From Lucifuga dentata (lineage: Eukaryota > Chordata > Actinopteri > Ophidiiformes > Bythitidae): DNA of 64,000 bases. The notes beneath the pieces were generated by a model. The model was not told the origin of the DNA and did not search any database. It was given only the letters and a program-made list of their open reading frames with translations. Below are positions 36,393 to 49,260 of this stretch, piece after piece. A program made the translations under genes and the position numbers. Position 1 is the first letter of the stretch; every line of letters begins with the position of its first letter. The stretch is from positions 27,255-91,254 of the forward strand of contig VXCM01003415.1 in NCBI GenBank assembly GCA_014773175.1, read 5' to 3'.

Positions 36393-37201
36393 GGAAAAAC
36401 GTATTGATTTTATTGGAAATAAGCAACATTAGCATGTAATTTTCCACAAGAAAGAATCTTCTAAGTATACAACGAATACTACAAACGAGGCAAAGATGAT
36501 TTGTAAAGAAAATATAAAATTCAAAAAGTATTGCAATCTGATTTGTCAGAGTTGTTTATCTGAGATTTTATTTTCATCTTTATTCCATGGCTCCTGTCAG
36601 CATCTTCTTCAGCTCCTTTGATGACGCGGTGATGAGTAGGACGCCGATAAAAACACGGCCAGCCGCTGTACTTTTCTTACAATCTGAGAAAATAACACTC
36701 CTGCTCTCGTGGAACGCTCCGAGGTCACAGAAACACAGCGAGCTCAACAGGCAACCATGGATGCAACTTAACCATATGATTTATCAGGTCAACTGAGCCG
36801 TAACCAGGGCAACCAGGCTTAGTGGAGAAAGCTCAGTTTGTGACCCATTTTTCCACCACACCTACATATTTCTATGTAGGTTATAAATGCTTGTTCGAAA
36901 TGTTTGAGGAAAGTCTGGTTTTTACAGCACGATAACAACTTTCAGCATCATTTTTGGATGTCCCGAATATTGTCAAAGTGCCAGAACTGGAGGTTTCAGA
37001 CCTGCAGCTCGTTTGATCCAAATCAGGATCGAACGTTGGATTTATTGCTTCGTTTGGTTTCACACAGGAAAAAATCCAATCGAACCAAAACATATCAGCA
37101 GAAGTCATAGTAGAACATAGTTTAACCATAATGTTTTACATTCAGCATGTTTAATGGTTTTATGTTGGAGAAAAACAAACTTTACCGCTGTTGTATTTAA
37201 G
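36393..37201. other. Non-coding, no recognised feature
   Basis: No gene or clear repeat was recognised. Confidence 0.35.
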
Positions 37202-37209
37202 CGTTAACC

Positions 37210-37572
37210 CAGGCATGGGCAACTGGCGGCCGTGGGCCAGATACGGCCCGTACCTTTAATTTATCAGGCCCTCAGATGACTTCTCAATTAATAAAAATTA
37301 AAATTATAAAAGTGTTTTCCTTTGTTATTACCACCACTCAGCAGAGGGCGCTCTGTCATTGAACTTGATGCTGTATGCTAGCAAAGTTTTCAATGACAGA
37401 ATAAGATAGGGTGGGGTCCCAGAAAATCTCCCTTATTTTCAAAGCTGAATGTTGACACATATGTACTGAGTTCACAGTGATTTTTTATTTTTATTTTTTT
37501 TAATTGTTTATTTTTGACCGTGAGAATGAAATTTTATTGGCCCCCATCCTCATCAAAGTTTGCTCATCCCTG
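37210..37572. mobile_element. hAT-type MITE
   Basis: Left end CAGGCATGGGCAACTGGCGG and right end AGTTTGCTCATCCCTG, whose inverse is CAGGGATGAGCAAACT. The flanks CGTTAACC (37202-37209) and CATTAACC (37573-37580) match at 7 of 8 bases, an 8-bp target duplication typical of hAT. At 363 bp it is a non-autonomous element. Confidence 0.85.
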
Positions 37573-37577
37573 CATTA

Positions 37578-37712
37578 ACCACACAAAACCTCTCCGGTTC
37601 CTGATCAATCAATACATCAATAGATGAACTCATAGTTAGTTCAGNACCACACAAAACCTCTCCGGTTCCTGATCAATCAATACATCAATAGATGAACTCA
37701 TAGTTAGTTCAG
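37578..37712. repeat. Assembly duplication around a single N
   Basis: The same 67 bases at 37578-37644 and 37646-37712, with N at 37645. It overlaps the right flank of the hAT MITE. Confidence 0.9.
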
Positions 37713-37720
37713 ACTGTACA

Positions 37721-37855
37721 AACAAACTGCACCAAGAGGGAAAATGAACAAATCCGACTGAACCGGACCGAACCACTTCGGTGTGAANAACAAACTGCAC
37801 CAAGAGGGAAAATGAACAAATCCGACTGAACCGGACCGAACCACTTCGGTGTGAA
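37721..37855. repeat. Assembly duplication around a single N
   Basis: The same 67 bases at 37721-37787 and 37789-37855, with N at 37788. This is the second such case within 150 bp, implying a very short contig between two gaps. Confidence 0.9.
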
Positions 37856-39807
37856 AACGCCGTAAGTTTTTTCATTAAAAAAGGCAAAATAAATGTGAAT
37901 AAAACAGCAGAGATTTGATCATTTTACACTCATGACCAAAGACTGAAACGCCAGGAAAATGCTTTAACTATGACACGCCTTTCTGAGCTGCAAGAAGCAA
38001 AACTGGAGATAAATCAGTTCTGAGGAAATTTTATAATTATAAAAATCTACAGATGCATAGATACATTAAAAAAAATAAAAAATAAAAAAATAAATCCCAG
38101 ATGTTTACCATGCAGACATTTTAATGGATTCATTCATCAGGGTGCAGGAAAGGTTCTATGATTTCAAAATGATGCAGAATGCCTCCACCATCCTGACATG
38201 TCTGTGGTACACACACACACACACACATGCACACATGCACACACACAAAACACACCCACTCATAACCTCACAGCCTCCACACACAATCAGCAGAGGAGAA
38301 AGTGCACTCACCCAAGCAGACAGAAGGTAAAAATAACTGCCAAAGAGAGAAATACACACAAGCACAAACTCAAACACACACACACACACACACGGCAACA
38401 CAAACTAAGCCAATATAATAAAGTAGCAGGAAGAAGCAGGAGGAGGTGGGCCGTGAGGAGAAGCTTTCTGATCTCCCTGTTTGAGCCGGTGAAATATCTC
38501 CACGAGCGTGTAACACGCTGAGACTTCATATAACATGTGTGCATACATGTTCCAGCATTATCATACATGTTCACACTAAGAGCATGTTTATTTCCTGTCC
38601 CTGCAGAGATTAATTCAGTCTTTCAGATGGATCTCTTCAAATCTACAGTCCTGATTAAAAACCAGAGCATATTTGTGAATAAAACGGCAAGATTTGATAA
38701 TTTTACACAAATGACCAAAGATTTAAAACTCCTCACCCAATTAAAAACCACACAAATGACTAATGGAGTTGATGATTCATTGAGGGCATGATCATCATTT
38801 TTTGATTAATTAATCCTTATGCGAGAAGCTCCTGAGTCCAAGGTAACATCTTTAAATTTTTTTTTATTTTTGTCCAAAGATGAAGATGAAACAAAGAAAA
38901 GCAGCAAATCTTTAGCCGCTGATTTGATGTTCTGAATCAATAAATGAGTGCAATTATTTAGCGATTATTGAAATCGTTGAGCTAATTGATTAATTGTTTC
39001 AGCAGACCAATTAGTCAGCTAGGGAGAAGGGAAAGGCTTTGGTCCCAACAACCATGTTTAAAGCAGAAAAAGCAACGCAGAGGAAGAAAATAAAGTGTTT
39101 TGTTATGCTAAATTCAGAATTCTCTCATTTTAATGGAAATTTATGCTGCATTTTTCCCATGTAAATGCATTATGCTGCGATGAAGGTCCTCTACATGTTG
39201 ATTCCATGCTAATTATTTACAACTGTGCATGCATTAACAATAAAATGAATGCTAATTTCCACTTTTTTAACATTCCATCAGTGACTCAAAGTTACATTCG
39301 GTACGGATGTTTATGAGTCATGGGATATTTGAGTAGTTTGTCACAGCAACGAAAACAAACACACCACAAATCAAGCGTGTTCCCCACCTAAAGCACTTAA
39401 CTACACGGGACGCACGCCAACCTGGGATTTGCATAAAAGCTGTGATTTCCTCATACAAAAAGATGCAAAGTTTGGATGAGAGCCGACGTTTTTCCTGACG
39501 TTTAACAGCTGAAGCGTCGGGATTCTTTTTCCGCTCCACGATCAGCCGCTTCATCCAAAACTCATCAATTAATTTAAATTGCCGTCCATTTTTCATGTAC
39601 GTTCACGTTAGATGCACAGGCGAAGAGGACGGAACACTTTGTCCTTGAGAGGGGTGTGTGTGTGTGTGTGTGTGTGTGTACATGCAGGTTATTTTCTATT
39701 CACATACACGTTTACGATGGTCCTAAAACTTTGTAGGAAATTCAGTGTATTTGAATGGAACAGCCGTGATCGGAGGATTTGCTTGTTGAGTTGTTCTGTG
39801 CGTGATC
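37856..39807. other. Non-coding, possible conserved element
   Basis: CA-rich tracts at 38210-38247 and 38374-38394, and a TG repeat at 39654-39680. The stretch 39120-39260 (AATGCATTATGCTG, CCATGCTAATTATTTAC) is non-repetitive with octamer/homeodomain-like motifs and could be conserved non-coding DNA. No gene was seen. Confidence 0.3.
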
Positions 39808-40571
39808 TTAAAGGGCAATACCGGTGATTTTGCATGTGTAAACCCATTAAATACTACTTGCAAACACATTACCCTACTGCCAACCCTTTTCCCAAATATA
39901 AATCCATACTTTAGTTTTCCTGTTATTTTGACAAATCCCCTAATCTTTCCAAATCAAATGTTCAGCTTAAAATGCAATATTTCGCCTGCTAACACGTATG
40001 TAGAAGGCCGAATGTAGAAGACATGGTCATTTTAATTCCTCAGTAAAACAGACTTCTCCTGGGACTATTTTCCCTGGCGGAGACATACATTATCTTCCAT
40101 AAAGCTCCATGTTAGTCTGGTTAAATTAAGCAACTTCAATAAAAACAAAAATAAGGTCAACATGTGATGGATTATCTCAAACACGTTTCATGTCTCTGTA
40201 AGTTGATTTTTCTGATAGCATGATGAATGATAAATGAAAATAATTGGCATTAGTGTAACATGTATGCATGGTATGTACTCTTCCTCAAGGAAACAAATAA
40301 CTGAACGCTGCTATAACATAATGTGAATATTGCTGATATAACTTTGGGAAAGTGCAATAATATGTTGTGTTTATAGTTTATTTTTAATACAGATGTGCAT
40401 AATTTATTATATTCATATACTATCTATTTTTAGCCCTATATTTGTTTATTTATTTCTTGCTGCTAAGAGGACTGCTGCCAAACAAAATTTTGATGTGTAT
40501 TTCTATACAATGACAATAAAGAATCTATCTATCTATCTATTGGGCCCAAACATGCAAAATCACCAGCATTC
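39808..40571 (-). mobile_element. Old-subfamily TTAA-ended MITE, copy 10, split by a retroposon tail
   Basis: Starts TTAAAGGGCAATACCGGTGA and keeps diverged versions of the family blocks (AATCTTTCCAAATCAAATGT, GGGACTATTTTCCCTGGCGG). The other terminus, GGGCCCAAACATGCAAAATC, appears at 40542-40561 after an inserted retroposon end. Confidence 0.75.
40270..40540 (+). repeat. Retroposon 3' end with a TCTA tail, inserted in MITE copy 10
   Basis: It ends CAATGACAATAAAGAATC followed by TCTATCTATCTATCTAT, a typical fish LINE/SINE 3' end with a microsatellite tail. Upstream sequence has GCTGCTAAGAGGACTGCTGC. The 5' boundary is approximate. Confidence 0.65.
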
Positions 40572-40576
40572 ACTCA

Positions 40577-40638
40577 GTGTGTGTGTGTGTGTGTGTGTGT
40601 GTTGCTGGCAGATGGAACCCTGATAGAGTCCTGTGCAN

Positions 40639-40681
<43 letters not shown>

Positions 40682-40715
40682 GCTGGCAGATGGAACCCTG
40701 ATAGAGTCCTGTGCA
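40577..40715. repeat. Assembly duplication containing a TG microsatellite
   Basis: 40577-40637 and 40639-40715 both run a TG repeat, then TTGCTGGCAGATGGAACCC and ATAGAGTCCTGTGCA, around N at 40638. The TG runs differ in length. Confidence 0.88.
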
Positions 40716-41209
40716 GCGAACCACTACAGGACACATTATGGCAATTTCCAGCTTGAGGAGCCAGAGAGAGTCAGAGCTGGCAAAGCTGCATGGATTCTGC
40801 CCTGCAGATCCTCCCGAGCATGACCGACGCCAACCTCTGCACCGCCGGGACACCGCCCACCCCGAGGAGGCAAGGAGAGTAAGAGGACAATATTTTTCAT
40901 TTAGAATATCTCTCCAGGTGCTTGCATCTCATTCTCCAAAGTCAATATTTGACCATGGATGCTCTGTTCTGGGTTTAAAACAAACCCGCCCGGTACACCG
41001 GCCGCTCCCGTCTTCAGGCCATCAAACACTCAGATGTGGATTAAACAGATCTTATAGATGGTAGCCATGCAGCTAACACAGCTATGCTATAGTTACACCT
41101 TCATCTACCAAACAATCATAATCAAATATCAGCTATCACCATCATTTACTTCAGTACTGATAGATGTAATAACTATTGATGATGAGCAGCAGCTGGATTT
41201 GCTGCTCAG
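40716..41209. other. Non-coding, no recognised feature
   Basis: No exon or repeat boundary was recognised. Confidence 0.35.
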
Positions 41210-41830
41210 TCTTAAAGGCGTTTCACTCGTCTAAGCACCACTGTGCACGCTGAGTGTAAACAGGCCCCACCCTCTCTCAAAAAGCATACTCTGTTCTGAT
41301 TGGCCAGCTGTGTCCACATTTATCTGTAGGCTGGAGTTACTTAGCAGATTAAGATTTTAAAGACTCAAAATACATGTTTGGTATCAAACTTTCTTTTATA
41401 GCAAGGCGTTTACGAATCGTTAGGTATAATTTACTGTTTGTTTTATTCTTGCTAATTAGTCACTTTTAACCTTATTTTGCCCCTTGTTGTTTTATGATTC
41501 CTGTGTTGTTTCTATATTTGCCGTCTATTTGCTGTTTTTATTTTATTTTATTTTATGTGAAGCGTTTTGTGACTTTGTAAAGAAAGGTGCTGTATAAAGT
41601 TTAATAATCAAAGGAAAAGCTTGCTCTGTTCTGATTGGCCGGCTGTGTCAGGCCCACAGACGGTGAAATGTGGACGTTCGCTCGGAGTTCTCTGTGGGTG
41701 TATCTAAGGAGAATAAATTCAAATGTGCTACATGTTGATGTCATCATGCTACAGAAGGACTAATCAAAAACGGAGCTTTCAGGGCAGTTTGGAACACATA
41801 TTACCTACTACTGTATTTTACACTATAAAA
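41210..41830. repeat. Interspersed repeat with two TCTGTTCTGATTGGCC blocks
   Basis: CTCTGTTCTGATTGGCCAGC near 41290 recurs as CTCTGTTCTGATTGGCCGGC near 41625. Between them, about 41500-41610, lies a retroposon tail (GAAGCGTTTTGTGACTTTG, AAAGGTGCTGTATAAAG). The end near 41700-41800 matches the fragment at 31985-32240. Boundaries are approximate. Confidence 0.5.
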
Positions 41831-43139
41831 AAGTGAGGGAACAAAAGATGTCCCCTTAAAGTAAATAATGTTCCCCAAACTACGTAGATCGTAATTTATA
41901 GCGACGCAGAAAACAGTCACGTGTCACATTTGATCTTATTTGTCCCTATTTCAAGTTAGCCTATAGTGATAATGTATTTCTTAGATTTACACGCGTGCAT
42001 TTGTGCATGCGTGTCAGTACGACCTGCAATGACAGATGTGCAGGTTATTGCTGATGCTCTTATCCTGCATCCCATCAATCCACAGCAAGGTCACAGACAC
42101 CCAAAAACCCTCCTTCAGCTAAACAAACCACAAATCCTTCCCTCTTTGATGAAAAGCATCTCTACGTGAGGAACTGTGCAATTTCCAAAGATGAAAGCGG
42201 TGAATTTGGTAATTTCAGCAGTCGGAGGCCTGATCTCCATCTGCTGGTTCAAAAAAAGATCCAGGAGGTCTGAGATAAAGGCCGAAACAGCAGCTCTCCC
42301 AAACTTCAAACGTTTTAATTAAGCAAATCTGCAATTAAACTGTTTGTGGAAACTTTCTATGTAAATCAGGATTATTTAAAAACTATTAAATGAGGGGTAA
42401 TTGTATTGTGGAGCTGGGATTTTCACTCCATGACATTTTATATCCGTTTTGAGAGAAATATTGCTGCCGGAAAAATTCAATCAATATTTCAAAGACAAAG
42501 ATGACTCTCTTCAGAAACGTTTCATAAGTGAAAGTGGTTCTTAAAGTGACTCATAACTTTAATTGTGAGCTATAATGTGCTTTTCCTTTCACGCCAGAAA
42601 TCATTTTATTACAGCAGGGCTTCTGTTTTTTTTTTTTTNTTTTTTTTTTTTGTTTTTTTTTTTTATCCCAAATGGTATAGATCTCAATTTGGAAGAATGA
42701 AACATTTCAATTCATTATGAGAGCTGAGGTGATAAAATTTACTGCTCAGGTTCTGTTTCTGCAGAGAAGACGGCTTTAAGAAGATAGATTTAAGAAGACA
42801 GCTTTAAGAAGATGGCTGAAAGTCACCAACATTTACAGAAAAAGATCTTGCAGCAAATGTGTTTCAAATGGATCTGTTGGCTGTGCCAAATCTCGCCGGT
42901 GAACAGGTTGAAGCTCATATTCCTGCAGATTTTGTGGACTGATATGGTATTGTTACCCTGTGATGCACTGGCTCCTCCCCTCAGAGGGCTTCCCCACCCC
43001 CATATTTTAAATCATCATGACAATGATTTCAGATCGACCAGTGGTCACCAACTAGCGGACTCTGATCTGGATCCGGACTCAGAGAGGCTTTTACCTGGAC
43101 TGATGTGCATTTTTTGTGACACAAATATTAACTTATATT
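41831..43139. other. Non-coding
   Basis: Poly-T tract 42626-42664 with N at 42639. The tandem-like words AAGAAGA and TTTAAGAAGA recur at 42765-42812. No gene was recognised. Confidence 0.35.
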
Positions 43140-43498
43140 TTAAAGAACCCATCCATTTTGCATATTTGAGCCTAATATATTCAGTTTTCATACATGTTAC
43201 ATTATTGACAGTCATTTCCCAAAGGATAAAACCGTATTTCAGCTTTCCTGATATTTTGCTAAATCTCTTCATCTTTCAAAATCAAATATTCAAGTGATAC
43301 ACCCACCTTAAAAATCCATGTTTCTCCTGCTAATAGTTACACAGCCTTATGAAGTCACGGTCCTTTAAATTTTTCCATAAACGCAGGTCTTCTTTTGGGA
43401 CTATATTCCCCGGTGGAGGCATACATTCACTCCATGCTTTTTATTGAGCTTAAACGCTAAAATTACGTAACTTCTAAAACAGACCTGAATACACGTCT
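43140..43498 (-). mobile_element. TTAA-ended MITE, copy 11, truncated
   Basis: Starts TTAAAGAACCCATCCATTTT and follows the family to AATACACGTCT, where it stops abruptly. The second terminus and about 225 bp are missing. Confidence 0.88.
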
Positions 43499-43668
43499 CG
43501 GCCTTTCCTGAGTTTCTTCCATTTTTCTTATATAAAAAGGTTTTTTAGGGAGTTTTTCCTCGCCTGCTCAGAGGGTTTATGCTGGGTCGGGAACCCTTAA
43601 TGTGCGGGCCTGTAAGCCCTTTGAGACGTTGTGTGATGCTGGGCTACAAATAAACTCGACTTGACGTT
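43499..43668 (+). repeat. L2-type LINE/SINE 3' end directly joined to MITE copy 11
   Basis: GGGAGTTTTTCCTCGCCTGC, CCCTTTGAGACGTTGTGTGA and GGGCTACAAATAAACTCGAC follow the layout of fish L2-like 3' ends (Shine through TTTGAGAC to ATAAA). Confidence 0.6.
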
Positions 43669-43919
43669 CGTAATAGTTAAACCCGCCTATCACAAATCAC
43701 AAAGAGATGCGTATTCATTGTCAGAATGACCCCGTTAAGTCTGGCGAGGAGGTAAATAAGAACCACTTTTACCCGAGAAGACGGATTTTAACATGGCGAG
43801 TGTTCGCTGCTGCTCGTGTGCATCCAGCGAGAAGCGACACAGCAGGAACCCAAACACCAACCGCTGTTCCTCCGACTGAGTATGAGATCATCCACACATC
43901 AGCAAGCAGCCCAGCAGGA

Positions 43920-43977
<58 letters not shown>

Positions 43978-44886
43978 CGAGCTTGATTCTGTGCATACAA
44001 ACATGCAAAGACCCAGCTTGAGTTTTTAACAAGGACAACAGGAAAATATTGGGAGGAAAAAAAGAAACTTTCACAGGATTTTTTTTTTGTGAGACTGAAT
44101 CTGATTAGACATTCATCACATGTTCAACCTGCACCTCGGCGACGTCTCTCGCTCTCACGGCAACGCTGCAAGGTGACACTTTTAAGAGACTATCAGTCAA
44201 TTTGAACCTGAGATCAAACACGTTGCTAGGAGACAGAACTCCTCATGTCACAACCGTTTTGTCAGAATCTTGCTCTGAGCTTCTTGAAAAAACCAGAGGT
44301 GTAGAGCATTTTTAGAGTTGCCCTCCAACTATTTCATGTCACCTCGTCACCACCGACACTTCAATATCGCCGGCGACGCTCTGACATCCTAATTAAGGAT
44401 AAATCCAAACAAATGAGAGTAAGAAAGATCCACTCCACCAAGCAATCTCTGGCACACACACCCACACACACATCAGCGCTTTCAAAAGGCAAAATAAGTT
44501 GTCAGCTGAGGAGAATCAGCAGGAGGTCCGGAGAATCCGTGTGTATGACTCCTCAGGGAGGATTTTTGCTGAGCAGCCATTTTTGGAGTGTTTAAATGCA
44601 TTCTGACAACTTTATTCCATTTAAACTTCATGGAGCTGGTGTCTGCATGAAGCAGCTTCCTACAACCTTAATTTTGAGTTGTGGTTTTAAGAGTTAATTA
44701 CTGTAATACAGCTACAGTAAGAATAAAACACCTGACCTGACACTCATTTTGAGGCTTTTTTTTGGTACTTTTATGGTCAAAATGAGGCAGCGGTCAATGT
44801 TTATTAAGAAACTAACAGTGAAAACAACACATCTGGTTTGGATGCCTTAAGAATTTTTAGCTAAGTAGCTAGCACTGGTGTTGGTG
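43669..44886. other. Non-coding with a large GT microsatellite
   Basis: GT repeat with a CGCGCG interruption at 43920-43976. No gene was recognised. Confidence 0.4.
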
Positions 44887-45469
44887 TTAAAGGACCATAC
44901 CATTTTGCATGTTTGAGCCTAATACATTCAATTTTCATACATGTTACGTTACTGACAATCATTTCCCAAAGGATAAAACCGTATTTCAGCTTTCCTGATA
45001 TTTTGCAAAATCTCTTAATCTTTCAAAATCAAATATTCAAGTGATACACCCACCTTAAAAATCCATGTTTCTCCTGCTAATAGTTACACAGCCTTATGAA
45101 GTCACGGTCCTTTAAATTTTTCCATAAACGCAGGTCTTCTTTTGGGACTATATTCCCCGGTGGAGGCATACATTCACTCCACGCTTTTTATTGAGCTTAA
45201 ACACTAAAATTACATAACTTCTAAAAAAACCTGAATACACGTCTTGTTGGTGATGATGGATTACCTATCCCAAGAACGTTTACAGTATCAACAAGTTGAT
45301 TTTAATAGCAGAATGAACTGAAACCAATGGAGGTCTGGAAGGTAGGAAAAACATTTTTAATTCACCGTTCCAGTAGTATGCTTTGAGAAATGATTGTCAG
45401 TAACATTACATGTATGCAAACTGAATATATTAGGCTCAAATATGCAAAATGGGTGGTATGGTTCTTTAA
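44887..45469 (-). mobile_element. TTAA-ended MITE, copy 12, full length
   Basis: Begins TTAAAGGACCATACCATTTT (a few bases lost just inside) and ends GGTATGGTTCTTTAA. Confidence 0.92.
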
Positions 45470-47259
45470 TATGCCTCAACCTAATCAGGCTAACAGAATT
45501 TCATAGTCATTTCTAAAAAAAGAAAAATGGGCTTTTTGAGTATTTATTTAGTTATTTATTTTTATTTTTGCAGGATCACATTTTGAACCATGACTAGAAA
45601 CACAAGATGGATTAATGACAACAGCAACTGTGACGTATTCTCCTATTTGGCACTTTACAACATATGATAAAGTTCTAAAAAAATGATTTCTGATGGTTTA
45701 AGTTGCTCTGAGATGATCCAGAGGAGAGAAGATGAAGAGGAATTTAAGCAGGGAAGGAGTGGAAGATGTATATAGGTCACTTTTGAAATTAACGAGCAGC
45801 AGCTGATACTTGCACACACACAAACTCTCTTTTTGCCCTAAAAAATCCTTCTCAAACTTGTCTGTATATGAAGAAAAACAGAAATGGCACCTGAATATGA
45901 GATTATACATGGTAAAAAAGTCCCTGAGCCTAATGAGAACATGATACCTTCCATAATGCTTAACGAGTTTCACCTTCACTAAATAACTGTCTGGGTTTAT
46001 GTATCCTATTCAGATGGTGGATTATTGCGTTTTTACGTTTCTCTCCTCATCAGCGCTGATGTTTCTGAAGTCGTTAACCCACTAAACCTAATGAATGACA
46101 GGCACTTTTCATTTAACACAATTAACTTTGATTAACTTTGGAAATGCCAATTAAACACTAGAATACCTTTCTGAATAACATGAGAGGACGGAGCTTGAGT
46201 AGCTTGAAGTACCACAGCAAAAGATTTGGGTCAATGGCGTGCAGGCTGTTACCAGGCAATAGAAAACTTAAAGTCACATGCAGGATTTATCAGTGTCGCA
46301 GTACATAAACACCAAACAGTCTGAGTATTCAGGAATACAGACTCATTACCCTTAAATCATAGGACGGGTCTTTAGTGACCCGGACCGAATTACGCACCTC
46401 TAATTCATTCATTTTTTTTTCCCAATTAAGCCCTCAGCACCCTGCTATCTCTCAAACTCTTAGTTTTTAACAGTTTTATGGTTTCAAGTTGTCAGAATTG
46501 TTAAAAATAATAGTTTTTCTAATGCTTTTCTCTAAAAGTGTATCTATACTGTAGGTGTATGTATAGTCGTTAGGGACTCAGGGTATGGAGGAGTGTTATT
46601 TTCTTTTATTCCTGTTTTGCAGGTAGCAGGTAATAATTGTGTTTTTTCCACTGTATTATCTCTGATATTTTATTTTTATTTTATTTATTTGACAAGGAGA
46701 GACATAAAAACTAGACAAATCTCAAATGTCAAGGATGGCACAAAAAAGTCTAAGACTTCTTTCCATTGTGTGTATAGAGAAGGATGAATAAACGCTGAAA
46801 CTAGGAGGAAGAAGTCCGTTTATGCTATGCTATGCTAGCTAGCATAAACGGCCTGTTCAGAATGGGTTGGACTTCATGGTGTGCGCCGCAGCCTGCCATA
46901 ATTTAGTTCTGCACGTCCTCTGAGCTAGCTTTGTTTGCTGTACAGGGTCGGGTTGAGAACCGTGCCACTGGACCGGAGCGTATCCTGCCGCATGGACTAC
47001 TTTTTACTGCACAGCTCAATTTGAGAACCACTTATCCAAACAACTTCACACGTGACGCTGCACGTCTTTGGGTCCTGATCAATAAACCTGCTGAATTTCA
47101 GCTTCATNTTCACACGTGACGCTGCACGTCTTTGGGTCCTGATCAATAAACCTGCTGAATTTCAGCTTCATACAGCGCCGGGTTCTAGAGATGTTGGTGC
47201 CACAGACAGAGATTTCTGCCTTTATAGATATAATATGGCAAAAAATGTTTGGTTTTTTG
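45470..47259. other. Non-coding, possible conserved element
   Basis: No gene was seen. At 46050-46150 non-repetitive DNA contains AACACAATTAACTTTG and ATTAACTTTGG, possible homeodomain and TCF/LEF-type motifs. A 12-bp hairpin pairs 46816-46827 with 46840-46851. Confidence 0.3.
47045..47171. repeat. Assembly duplication around a single N
   Basis: The same 63 bases at 47045-47107 and 47109-47171, with N at 47108. Confidence 0.9.
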
Positions 47260-47346
47260 TTTTTTGTGGGTTTTGCAATTGTTAATAAAATGTTCTGGAA
47301 TGTTTACAAGCACAAATATTTCACCTTGTAGCTCAATTTCTGTTGC
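47260..47346. repeat. Outer flank shared, inverted, with 49817-49897
   Basis: The reverse complement reads GCAACAGAAATTGAGCTACA, then AGGTGAAATATTT, ACATTTTATTAACAATTG and AAAACCCAC. The same order occurs next to MITE copy 14. In both places the segment touches the same end of the MITE. Confidence 0.85.
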
Positions 47347-47900
47347 TTAAAGGACCATGCTGGCCATTTTGCATGTTATATTAAATTTTCATACATGTTA
47401 CACAACCTTACCATATTTCACTTTCCTGATATTTTGCTAAATCTCTTCATCTTTCAAAATCAAATATTCAAGTGATACACCCACCTTAAAAATCCATGTT
47501 TCTCCTGCTAATAGTTATGCAGCCTTATGAAGTCACGGTCCTTTAAATTTTTCCATAAACGCAGGTCTTCTTTTGGGACTATATTCCCCGGTGGAGGCAT
47601 ACATTCACTCCACGCTTTTTATTGAGCTTAAACACTAAAATTACATAACTTCTAAAAAAACCTGAATACACGTCTTGTTGGTGATGATGGATTACCTATC
47701 CCAAGAACGTTTACAGTATCAACAAGTTGATTTTAATAGCAGAATGAACTGAAACCAATGGAGGTCTGGAAGGTAGGAAAAACATTTTTAATTCACCGTT
47801 CCAGTAGTATGCTTTGGGAAATGATTGTCAGTAACGTTACATGTATGAAAATTGAATATATTAGGCTCAGACATGCAAAATGGATGGTATGGTCCTTTAA
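47347..47900 (-). mobile_element. TTAA-ended MITE, copy 13
   Basis: Starts TTAAAGGACCATGCTGGCC and ends GGTATGGTCCTTTAA. About 30 bp of the left inverted repeat are lost. Confidence 0.92.
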
Positions 47901-48679
47901 TTTCCAGGTTTCTAACGACTCTAGCAGGAAAGCGACCCCATGCCTTAAAGCTAACAGGCATTAGTGCAGCAGCTAAACAATTAGCCTGCTTATGTTTCAA
48001 CAGAGATCGGCTGCATGAACACGATGTAAGCCGTCTTTATCTGAGCACGCTGGCCTAACGTCCAATATGGCCAGTATTTACAGCGACAGTCCAAGCCGAG
48101 GACTTTAAAAACGACTATCAGTGTGGAATCGATGAAACGGCGCCATAGACTGCACAGTAATTACTAATCGACGGCGCCGTGAGCAGCATGTGGAACTTCT
48201 CAGGGTGAACGCTCATCTGCGTGCTTCAAGATAATTGCAGAAATTTGCAGTTTCGCCGTCCTTTGAAACAGCCTGTTTTCTTTTTTCCTCCAATAATTCC
48301 ATCGTTCACGCTGAAAGATTTCTTGAGTAATCCTCAATCCTTTGAGTATAAACCAGTTAAGAAGATTTAATCCCTTATTTTAACTGAAATTTAGAATCTT
48401 AAAGGCAAGTTTTTTTTCTCTTAGGAAAGTGAACAAACAGCAGAAATGGTGAAGTCACAGCTGTGTTTGTCCCTGGAAGGACAAAGAGACGCTGTGAGAT
48501 AGTAGAGGAAGATTAAAGGGTTGAAATGCCTCAAACGCAGATCCTAACAGCAGCGATTACAGCTGAAGGACTAACGGCGTTTTAACGGGATGAAAGGAGC
48601 CAAAAAGAGGAAGACAACTTCCTGTTTGCTGTAAACAGTGAAGAAGAGAAGTGAGACACTGAGCCATTCACACCCTCTC

Positions 48680-48725
<46 letters not shown>

Positions 48726-48875
48726 NNNNNNNNNNNNNNNNNNNNNNNNNNNNNNNNNNNNNNNNNNNNNNNNNNNNNNNNNNNNNNNNNNNNNNNNNNN
48801 NNNNNNNNNNNNNNNNNNNNNNNNNNNNNNNNNNNNNNNNNNNNNNNNNNNNNNNNNNNNNNNNNNNNNNNNNNN

Positions 48876-48909
<34 letters not shown>

Positions 48910-49260
48910 CCCCCCAGACATGTTTGTCGCTCGGCCAGGGACGGAGTATTTCACAGAGACGATGTCACTGTGGACACGTCTGGCTGGTGAAAACACAAAT
49001 GGGTCGATACTCGTTGGCACAGACCAGGTCTTCATCTAAGGACGGAGACGAATCCATCAGTGGACCAAATGTTCTCACTGGTTTGTGTCCTCACACCGTT
49101 TCAGAGGGGACGTGGGTAATATTTGTCCATCAGCGTCCTGGCAAACAGAGTCAAGCTAAAAGAACAGAGACTGGAATTTCTCTGGTTCCATCTCATCTTC
49201 AAACCTCCAACCTGGCAGAAAACCGAAAACCCGTTACAGGCTACACCAACATGCAGCAAA
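47901..49260. other. Non-coding with a CT repeat and a 150-N gap
   Basis: CT microsatellite 48677-48725, N at 48726-48875, then CT again to about 48907. The gap therefore lies inside a CT array of unknown length. No gene was recognised. Confidence 0.6.

Noticed and set aside
37578..37855. Apparent tandem duplications
   Set aside because: Each is split by one N with constant length, so an assembly artefact is more likely than biology.
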